64,000 bases of DNA. It comes from CAVTQY01 sp963736975. GTDB lineage: Bacteria > Pseudomonadota > Alphaproteobacteria > Acetobacterales > Acetobacteraceae. The position numbers and the translations under genes were made by a program. The stretch lies in contig CAVTQY010000002.1 in the NCBI GenBank assembly GCA_963736975.1, positions 310,001 to 374,000 on the forward strand, written 5' to 3'. Below the pieces are notes generated by a model. The model had not been told where the DNA came from. It saw nothing but the letters and a program-made list of their open reading frames with translations, and searched no databases. This document shows positions 58,009-64,000 of this stretch, in pieces; the stretch's first letter is position 1, and the number at the start of each line of letters is the position of its first letter.

Positions 58009-59166
58009 ATGCCTGACGGATCGGCCGCCCTAACCCTCACGCTGCACACCGCGATCGCCGAGATTCCCGCCGCCGAGTGGGATGCTTGCGCCGGCGCGGG
58101 CAACCCTTTCGTCAGCCACGCCTTCCTCTCCGCGGTCGAGGACAGCGGTTCCGCCGGCGCGCGCACCGGCTGGCTGCCGCAACACGCCGTATTGCGCGAC
58201 GGCGGCGGGCAGATCCTGGCCGTCGCGCCGATGTACGCGAAATCGCACAGCTACGGCGAGTACGTCTTCGACCACGGGTGGGCGAATGCGCTGGAACGCG
58301 CCAGCGGCGATTATTATCCCAAGCTACAGGTCGCGGTCCCTTTCAGCCCGGTGCCGGGACCACGGCTCCTGCTGCGTCCTGAAGGCGGGATCGTGCCGGC
58401 GGTGCTCGCCGCCGCTTTGGCCCAAGCCTGCCGGGAGCTTAGCCTCTCGTCCGTGCACGTCACCTTCTGCACCGAGCCCGAGTGGACAGCGCTCGGCGAA
58501 GCCGGCTGGCTGCAGCGGTTGGGGATGCAGTTCCATTGGGAGAACGCCGGCTACACGGGCTTCGAGGACTTCCTCGCTGCCTTGTCCTCGCGCAAGCGCA
58601 AAGTCCTCCGGCGCGAGCGCCGCGACGCCAATGCCGCCGGACTCGTCTTCAAGGAGCTGTCCGGTGCGGACATCACGGAGGCGCACTGGGACGCCTTCTA
58701 TCGCTTCTACCGCTCCACCGTGGACCGTAAATGGGGCGGCGCGTATCTGACCCGGCGCTTTTTCTCGTTGGTCGGTGAACGGCTGGGCCAGCAGGTCGTG
58801 CTGATGCTGGCGGAGAATGCGGGGAAGCCGGTCGCCGGTGCACTTAATCTGGCCGGCCGAGATACGCTGTATGGCCGCAACTGGGGCTGCCGCGGCGATT
58901 GGCCGTTCCTGCATTTCGAGCTGTGCTATTACCGCGCGATCGACTGGGCGATCACCCACGGGCTTCAGCGCGTCGAAGCCGGCGCCCAAGGACGGCACAA
59001 AATCCAGCGCGGTTATCTGCCGCGGCCGACCTATTCGGCGCATTGGATCACGCATGGCGGGCTGCGCCGGGCTGTCGCCGCCTTTCTGGACAGCGAGCGC
59101 CCGCAAGTCCGCGCCGAGATGACCGCGCTCGCCGCGGACTCGCCGTACCGGCACGAAGGGGGATAA
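58009..59166 (+). CDS. FemAB-like GNAT-fold protein (peptidoglycan-biosynthesis-like, COG3146)
   Basis: 385 aa with a double GNAT/FemAB arrangement. PFVSHAFLSAVEDSGSAG, PMYAKSHSYGEYVFDHGWA, YYPKLQVAVPFSPVPGPRLL and VEAGAQGRHKIQRGYLPRPTYSAHW are strongly conserved in this family. It is annotated as a putative acyl/aminoacyl transferase, but the function is unproved. It starts 25 bases after ridA and is probably co-transcribed. Confidence 0.88.
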   Translation: MPDGSAALTLTLHTAIAEIPAAEWDACAGAGNPFVSHAFLSAVEDSGSAGARTGWLPQHAVLRDGGGQILAVAPMYAKSHSYGEYVFDHGWANALERASGDYYPKLQVAVPFSPVPGPRLLLRPEGGIVPAVLAAALAQACRELSLSSVHVTFCTEPEWTALGEAGWLQRLGMQFHWENAGYTGFEDFLAALSSRKRKVLRRERRDANAAGLVFKELSGADITEAHWDAFYRFYRSTVDRKWGGAYLTRRFFSLVGERLGQQVVLMLAENAGKPVAGALNLAGRDTLYGRNWGCRGDWPFLHFELCYYRAIDWAITHGLQRVEAGAQGRHKIQRGYLPRPTYSAHWITHGGLRRAVAAFLDSERPQVRAEMTALAADSPYRHEGG

Positions 59167-59177
59167 GCGCGCTCAAG

Positions 59178-59239
59178 GGCCGGCGATCACGCCGGCCGGC
59201 CGTGACCCCCCTGTGTTCGCTGCCCTGCGACAGCGAACA
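59178..59239 (+). terminator. Two adjacent hairpins after the FemAB-like gene
   Basis: First: ggccggcg / cgccggcc with loop atca (59178-59197), 11 bases after the stop. Second: tgttcgctg / cagcgaaca with an 8-base loop (59214-59239), flanked by ccccc and ggggg runs. Together they probably end transcription between the plus-strand operon and the convergent gene at 59797. Confidence 0.5.
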
Positions 59240-59326
59240 ACGGGGGCCAGTCCAGAGGCCTTCCGAGTATCCGATTCCCGCGTCGAAGCGTGCGGGGGAG
59301 CGCCTCACGCTTCTCTGCGACGGATA

Positions 59327-59797
59327 CTAGAACGCCAACCGCGCTTCCGACTTGGCGATTGCCGCGTCGAACGCAGCCAGTACCTGCGCGTGCGTCGAGC
59401 GGTCGTTCATCTTCTCGACATGGCTATACCCCCGCAGCACCGCTTCAGTGCGCAACAGGTCCTTCGCTTCCTCGAAGGCCCGCGGGTCGCGCAGCACACG
59501 TGCCGCAGCCTGCAGAGCGCCCATGGCGCAGCGACGGCCACGCACCGTCTCATAGCGGCCCTGCACCCATTTGTCCTCGAGTTCGATCAGTGCCCGCGCG
59601 GCGCGCAGCAGTTGGATCGCGGACACGTCGGAGGGAAGGACCGGATCGCCGGGTGCCAGCGACCACATCGGCACCGCGCGCGCATGCGTCAGCAGCGCGG
59701 CGACAGCACTGCGGATGAACGAGCCGAAACCGGTAGGAGCCACCGGCTCGGCAACGTGGACGGGAGGAACGCGGAACTCGGTTCCATCGAAAGGCAT
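59327..59797 (-). CDS. DUF6197-like hypothetical protein
   Basis: 156 aa. AIQLLRAARALIELEDKWVQGRY, RRCAMGALQAAARVL and HAQVLAAFDAAIAKSE match the pattern of the DUF6197 family as I recall it: an ~120-aa helical domain of unknown function. Alone between two convergent/tandem units; no clear operon. Confidence 0.65.
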   Translation of the reverse strand: MPFDGTEFRVPPVHVAEPVAPTGFGSFIRSAVAALLTHARAVPMWSLAPGDPVLPSDVSAIQLLRAARALIELEDKWVQGRYETVRGRRCAMGALQAAARVLRDPRAFEEAKDLLRTEAVLRGYSHVEKMNDRSTHAQVLAAFDAAIAKSEARLAF

Positions 59798-59903
59798 GAG
59801 TGATCCCCTTTCGTTGCGAGAGGCGTCAGCCTGAACGCCAGCCCGTGAACCTCGTTCAACTCATCTCCTCGTGCCCGGGCCGGCCGGCAGCACGAGGAGC
59901 ATA

Positions 59904-60686
59904 TCAACGGCCGCGGAACACAGGGCGCCTCTTTTCGGCGAAAGCGGTGACCGCCTCGCGGTGGTCCTCGCTGAGACCGGTGCGCGCCTGATGCACCGCC
60001 TCCATTTCCAGTACCGCCGCCAAAGGCTCCGTCTCGGCGGCATGCAAGTTGAGTTTCATATAACCATAGGCAAGGCGAGGACCTGCTGCAATGCGCCGGG
60101 CAAGCTGCATCGTCTCGTCCATGAGTACCGCATCGTCAGTCAGCTGGTTGACCAGCCCGATGGACACCGCTGTTTCGGCGTCGATCGTCTCTCCCAGCAC
60201 ATACAACTCACGCGCTTTGGCAGCCCCGACGAGGCGAGTCAGCAGCCAGGAGCCGCCGAAATCGCCCGAATATCCGATGCCCGAAAACCCTGTGCCAAAA
60301 CGCGCGGAGCGAGCGGCAACACGGAAATCGCAGGCCATGGCGAGCCCTAGGCCAGCGCCGACCGCGGGCCCATTCACCATAGCGATGATCACTTTCGGGT
60401 GGCTGCGCATCAGCAGCGGCACCTGATGCATACGGCGCAGGCGCTGCACACGCTGCTCGAAGGTCTGGTGCGCACGACCTGCCATGTCTTTCACGTCGCC
60501 CCCGGCGCAAAAGGCGCGACCGGCGCCGGTCAAAACGATGGCGCCAACCGAGGCGTCGTCCGCTAGCCGGGTCAACGCCGCGTACAGCGTCGCCAGCATG
60601 TCCGGCGAGAAAGCGTTCAGCCGATCAGGCCGGTTGAGTGTCAACACGGCGACGCAATCGTCGATCGCTTCGGTCAGGTCGGTCAT
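59904..60686 (-). CDS. Crotonase-superfamily protein (enoyl-CoA hydratase/isomerase-like)
   Basis: 260 aa. LNRPDRLNAFSPDM, GAGRAFCAGGDVKDM and VNGPAVGAGLGLAMACDFRVA are crotonase motifs forming the CoA site and oxyanion hole. Aligned by these, the two glutamates needed for hydration (in CELA and PEI of the rat enzyme) are Gly and Phe here. An Asp in GYSGDFGG is kept at the position used by isomerase-type members. Hydratase activity is thus doubtful; isomerase or another crotonase reaction is more likely. No beta-oxidation partner is adjacent. Confidence 0.85.
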   Translation of the reverse strand: MTDLTEAIDDCVAVLTLNRPDRLNAFSPDMLATLYAALTRLADDASVGAIVLTGAGRAFCAGGDVKDMAGRAHQTFEQRVQRLRRMHQVPLLMRSHPKVIIAMVNGPAVGAGLGLAMACDFRVAARSARFGTGFSGIGYSGDFGGSWLLTRLVGAAKARELYVLGETIDAETAVSIGLVNQLTDDAVLMDETMQLARRIAAGPRLAYGYMKLNLHAAETEPLAAVLEMEAVHQARTGLSEDHREAVTAFAEKRRPVFRGR

Positions 60687-60773
60687 CGATCCTCCAGCGG
60701 GGGACGGTAACCGCCGTTGCTCGGTGCTTCAACCGCTGCGAGAGAACCCGCAGCACGCCGGACCGGGAAGGCC

Positions 60774-61088
60774 TCAGCGCAAGAGGGTGATGGCTGCGAG
60801 GCCGGCGCCATACGAGGCGACAATCGCGGCGACCAATACCCCGAGCACGCCCCACATGTAGAGTTTGCTCGGCTTATCGGCGAGTTCCGCACGGAGTTCA
60901 GCCACCTCCGCCTTGGTCGCAAGGTGCGGCAGGGTGCTGTCCAGCGTCGCCAGGATACGGACGAGCATCGGGACGATCTGGCCGAGCACCGACTTCACCT
61001 CGCGCATATAGTCCTCCAGCCGGGATACGCGTCGTTCCAGCCCGGGATCGTATCGTCCGGGACCGGCAGGTTCAAGGGTATCGGGCAT
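60774..61088 (-). CDS. Small coiled-coil membrane-anchored protein
   Basis: 104 aa: a charged N-terminus, heptad-like helices (LERRVSRLEDYMREVKSVLG, TKAEVAELRAELADK), and one C-terminal span (YMWGVLGVLVAAIVASYGAGLAAITLL). Similar tail-anchored coiled-coil proteins are common, but I do not recognise a named family. It is 21 bases after hpnG's stop on the same strand. Confidence 0.65.
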   Translation of the reverse strand: MPDTLEPAGPGRYDPGLERRVSRLEDYMREVKSVLGQIVPMLVRILATLDSTLPHLATKAEVAELRAELADKPSKLYMWGVLGVLVAAIVASYGAGLAAITLLR

Positions 61089-61109
61089 CCGCGGCTCCTT
61101 GCCGGTTGC

Positions 61110-61820
61110 CTACCGCGTGGAGGTGAAAGATTGCTCCATGCCGACCTGTTCCAGGTGGTGCAGCAAGCTGCGCCGCGCCTTCGCGGCGTGGCGCGCAAGC
61201 AGGAGCAGCAACGGGAGCTGTCCCGGTTGTCGCGCCAGCGATGCGATGATGTGGCCAAGCGCGATCGCGCCACGCGTATCCAGCCCTGCGAGTGCGGCGG
61301 GGGGAAGTGGCCGAGAAGCGGGATCACAAATCACGCGCAACACCGCAAATGGCAGCCCGCGTTCAGTTGCCGCGACAGCGACGGCACCGCTCTCGAGATC
61401 GATCGCCGCACACCCGGTTTGCTGCCACAAGCTCTGTTTTTCATCCGGGGCTGCGGCGATCCGTTCCGCGCCGAGCACCGTGTCGAGTGTCGGTCCGGCA
61501 AACCTGCGACAGAGTCGAGGATCGGTCGGAAACCGATTTCTCCCCACGAGCACCGCTGCGGGAACGACAATCGTGCCGGCGGGTAACGCTGGATCCAGGC
61601 CACCAGCCAAACCGAAGCTCAGCAGTGCGGAGACGCCATCCGCGATCAGACGAAGCGCTGCGTGACGCGCCCCGGCACTGGTGCCACCGCCGATCGCCAC
61701 ATGACCGAGCCGGCGCGCAAGCCGCGCCTCGGCAGCGAACCCGACGACGATACCTACTGCTCCGAATGGTCCGCTCAGCGTGTCACCAGCGTTCCGTGGC
61801 GGGTTTCTTCCGGGAGACAC
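61110..61820 (-). CDS. hpnG: Hopanoid-associated phosphorylase (HpnG-like)
   Basis: 236-aa nucleoside-phosphorylase-fold protein. IVVGFAAEARLARRLG at the start, LLSFGLAGGLDPALPAGTIVV, and CAAIDLESGAVAVAATERGLPFAVLRVICDPASRPLP match HpnG. In hopanoid producers HpnG releases adenine from adenosylhopane to give ribosylhopane. GTG start; the first 46 bases overlap the SDR gene upstream. With hpnM at 13.9 kb, it suggests a hopanoid-making bacterium with scattered genes. Confidence 0.82.
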   Translation of the reverse strand: MSPGRNPPRNAGDTLSGPFGAVGIVVGFAAEARLARRLGHVAIGGGTSAGARHAALRLIADGVSALLSFGLAGGLDPALPAGTIVVPAAVLVGRNRFPTDPRLCRRFAGPTLDTVLGAERIAAAPDEKQSLWQQTGCAAIDLESGAVAVAATERGLPFAVLRVICDPASRPLPPAALAGLDTRGAIALGHIIASLARQPGQLPLLLLLARHAAKARRSLLHHLEQVGMEQSFTSTR

Positions 61821-62473
61821 AGGGCGGCCAGTGCCGGTGCCACGTCGGCCGGTTTGGGCAATGCGTCAGGTATCTCGCCGGGATAGGCAGTGCGTCGCAG
61901 CCGCGTGGCCACCGGCCCCGGATCGAACAGGTTGACCCGCAGCCGGCTGTTGGCGACCTCGTCGGCCCAGGTCAACACGAGGTGCTCCAGCGCCGCTTTG
62001 CTGGCGCCGTATGCACCCCAATAGGCTTTCGGTGCGCGCGCCCGCGCCACGGTTACAAACACCGCTCGCCCGGCTGGCGCAGCCCGCAACAGCGCATCGC
62101 AACTCCAAATCAGGCGCCATGCGGCGGTCGTGTTCACGGCCATTGCATCGGCCCATTCCTCGGCGGTGAGATGCGCCACCGGCGTCACCCGCCCGAGTGA
62201 TCCGGCGCCGTGCACTAAAACATCCAGCCGTTGGAAGCGCTGATACAGGCTCGGGCCGATCGCATCGAGTTGCTCGGCTTGGTGCAGATCGACGGGCAGC
62301 AGCGTCGCGGACCCGCCGGCCGCGCGGATCGCATCGTCGGTCTCTTCCAGCCCGCCGGGCGTACGTGCGGTTATCACCACATGGGCGCCCAGACGGGCGA
62401 GCTCGATCGCCGCGGCGGCCCCGATCCCGCGGCTCGCCCCGGTGACCAGTGCCACACTGCCCTTAAGCCGCAT
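61775..62473 (-). CDS. SDR family NAD(P)-dependent oxidoreductase
   Basis: 232 aa from MRLKGSVALVTGASRGIG. The cofactor motif TGASRGIG (about 11-18) and catalytic YxxxK (YGASK) are present. The strand before it reads VFVTVARARAP, where the catalytic Ser of classical SDRs appears to be replaced by Val. Upstream is purF and downstream hpnG, overlapping by 46 bases. Substrate unknown. Confidence 0.85.
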   Translation of the reverse strand: MRLKGSVALVTGASRGIGAAAAIELARLGAHVVITARTPGGLEETDDAIRAAGGSATLLPVDLHQAEQLDAIGPSLYQRFQRLDVLVHGAGSLGRVTPVAHLTAEEWADAMAVNTTAAWRLIWSCDALLRAAPAGRAVFVTVARARAPKAYWGAYGASKAALEHLVLTWADEVANSRLRVNLFDPGPVATRLRRTAYPGEIPDALPKPADVAPALAALCLPEETRHGTLVTR

Positions 62474-62526
62474 GAGAGCGTGATGCACGCTTTCCGACGT
62501 ATCCGCCTCCAGCGATCACGCTCTAA
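62474..62526. repeat. Dispersed intergenic repeat, copy B
   Basis: 53 bases from gagagcgtgatgcacgcttt to gatcacgctctaa. The ends are a perfect 10-bp inverted repeat (agagcgtgat / atcacgctct). It fills the whole gap between the purF stop and the SDR start and even supplies the purF stop codon. It matches copy A at 57455-57505. Confidence 0.7.
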
Positions 62527-63992
62527 TGCGAGTCGAGGAGGCTGAGCTGGCGCTCGACGTTGTCGCCCTGATCGGGCCGGGGAATCGGATAATCGCCGGT
62601 GAAACAAGCGTCGCAGTAATAGGGCCGCACCGGGTCGCGATCCTGCTTGCCGAGCGCGCGGTAGAGGCCGTCGAGCGAGATGAACGCCAGGCTGTCCGCG
62701 CCGATCTGCTCGGCCATTTCGTCGAGGGAGTAGCACGCCGCCAGCAGCTGGCCGCGCTCTGGGGTATCGATGCCGTAGAAGCAGGAATGCGTGGTGGGCG
62801 GCGAGGAGATGCGCATGTGCACCTCGCCGGCTCCCGCCTGGCGAACCATCTCGACGATCTTGCGGCTGGTGGTGCCGCGCACGATCGAATCATCTACCAG
62901 CACGACGCGGCGGCCTTCGAGGATGGCGCGATTGGCGGAATGCTTGAGCTTCACGCCGAGGTTACGGATGTGCTCGGTCGGCTCGATAAAGGTGCGGCCG
63001 ACATAATGGTTGCGGATGATGCCCAGCTCGAAAGGAATGCCGCTTTCCACCGCATAACCCATGGCCGCCGGCACGCCGGAATCGGGCACCGGCACGATCA
63101 CGTCGGCCGGCACGCCTGACTCGCGGGCCAGCTCCGCGCCGATGCGTTTGCGCGCATCGTAAACCGGCATGCCCTCCATCACGGAGTCCGGGCGGGCAAA
63201 GTAGATATATTCGAACACGCAGAACCGCTCGCGAGCCCGGGTGAACGGCTTGATGCTACGCACGCCCTGATCGTTGATCACCACGACCTCGCCGGGCTCC
63301 ACGTCGCGCACGAACTCGGCGCCGACGATGTCGAGCGCGCAACTCTCGCTGGCCAGCACCCAACCGCCGGTGCCCTCGGAGCCGATCCGTCCCCCGTCGG
63401 CGGAGCCGACGATACGGCCAAGAATAAGCGGGCGGACGCCCAGCGGATCGCGCACGCCCAGCAGCGCTTCATTGGATAGCGCGACCAGCGAATAGGCGCC
63501 GACCACCTGCTTGATCGCGTCGATCAGCCGGTCCGCGACCGTGGAATAAAGGCTGATCGCGATCAGGTGGATGAACACCTCGGAATCGGTGGTGGACTGA
63601 AACAGGCAGCCGCGCCGCACCAGGGACCGGCGCAGGATATGCGCGTTGGTCAGGTTGCCGTTATGTGCCACCGCGAGGCCGCCGAACTCGAAATCGGCGT
63701 AGAGCGGCTGCACGTTGCGCAGGACCGTCGCGCCGGTCGTCGCATAACGGTTGTGGCCGATCGCGGACTGCCCCGGCAGGGAGGCGATCACCCGTGCATC
63801 GCCGAAATTGTCGCCGACCAGTCCCATGCCTTTGTGCGAGTGGAACCGCGCCCCGTCGAAACTGACGATCCCGCTCGCCTCCTGCCCGCGGTGCTGCAGG
63901 GCGTGCAGACCGAGTGCGGTCACTGCCGCCGCATCGGGCACGCTCCAGATGCCGAAGACGCCGCACTCCTCGTGCGGCTTGTCATCGGTCAA
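62523..63992 (-). CDS. purF: Amidophosphoribosyltransferase
   Basis: First enzyme of purine synthesis, PRPP + glutamine to 5-phosphoribosylamine, 489 aa. The glutaminase Cys is at residue 10 (EECGVFGIW) behind a nine-residue propeptide; RGQEASGI and HNGNLTNAH belong to the Ntn domain. The phosphoribosyl domain has VVLVDDSIVRGTTSRKIV. The frame is complete with ATG at 63992; the ribosome site is cut by the window edge. Confidence 0.95.
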   Translation of the reverse strand: MTDDKPHEECGVFGIWSVPDAAAVTALGLHALQHRGQEASGIVSFDGARFHSHKGMGLVGDNFGDARVIASLPGQSAIGHNRYATTGATVLRNVQPLYADFEFGGLAVAHNGNLTNAHILRRSLVRRGCLFQSTTDSEVFIHLIAISLYSTVADRLIDAIKQVVGAYSLVALSNEALLGVRDPLGVRPLILGRIVGSADGGRIGSEGTGGWVLASESCALDIVGAEFVRDVEPGEVVVINDQGVRSIKPFTRARERFCVFEYIYFARPDSVMEGMPVYDARKRIGAELARESGVPADVIVPVPDSGVPAAMGYAVESGIPFELGIIRNHYVGRTFIEPTEHIRNLGVKLKHSANRAILEGRRVVLVDDSIVRGTTSRKIVEMVRQAGAGEVHMRISSPPTTHSCFYGIDTPERGQLLAACYSLDEMAEQIGADSLAFISLDGLYRALGKQDRDPVRPYYCDACFTGDYPIPRPDQGDNVERQLSLLDSH

Positions 63993-64000
63993 ATCGTCCG

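Overview
The window is GC-rich, densely coded DNA from an alphaproteobacterium. My best guess is the family Acetobacteraceae or a close Rhodospirillales relative. This rests on gene content only: hopanoid-associated genes (hpnM, hpnG), an NDUFA12-type complex I accessory protein beside mlaD and a DUF2155 gene, a stand-alone protein resembling the B12-dependent ribonucleotide reductase, many ABC importers and Tat signals. No rRNA, tRNA, CRISPR array, transposase or phage gene was seen.

Layout. 0-9 kb: the end of a branched-chain amino acid/amide ABC operon (livM, binding protein, livF), meeting tail-to-tail a complete ugpBAEC-type importer led by a PLP aminotransferase. 9-16 kb: apt, an MFS transporter, an acyl-CoA ligase, a frameshifted D-amino-acid-dehydrogenase-like gene, hpnM and a cytochrome P450. 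16-20 kb: a potADBC-type polyamine importer (potB frameshifted). 20-26 kb: DUF2000, an AraC regulator, a flavin amine oxidase, an S49 peptidase, two lipoproteins and a beta-barrel-like protein. 26-28 kb: two tandem AraC paralogues, the second with its DNA-binding domain cut short. 28-42 kb: a sulfatase island with a Tat-exported sulfatase, a formylglycine-generating enzyme, several small membrane proteins (two of them paralogues), a DUF202 protein, a second sulfatase without signal peptide, an HtrA protease, a GH63-type glucosidase and a GH13 enzyme. 42-50 kb: ptsN and kdpEDCBAF plus a second micro-protein, next to an outer-membrane protein. 51-64 kb: a molybdenum hydroxylase with a MoaD-like protein, a cell-envelope/complex I cluster, the RNR-like protein, RidA, a FemAB-like protein, a crotonase lacking both hydratase glutamates, hpnG, an SDR and purF.

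How they work together. The sulfatase island holds both substrate enzymes and their activator: both sulfatases carry the Cys-Thr-Ala-Gly-Arg site that FGE converts to formylglycine, and Tat export of one of them fits cytoplasmic maturation before export. The kdp block is a complete K+ uptake module with its sensor pair, plus a PtsN-type regulator overlapping kdpE.

Quality warning. Six otherwise intact, conserved genes contain seven single-base frameshifts. Each is explained by one base too many or too few in a run of two or three identical bases, and correcting them restores full-length proteins. I read these as probable sequencing or consensus errors, not gene decay. One genuine truncation seems to be the second AraC paralogue.
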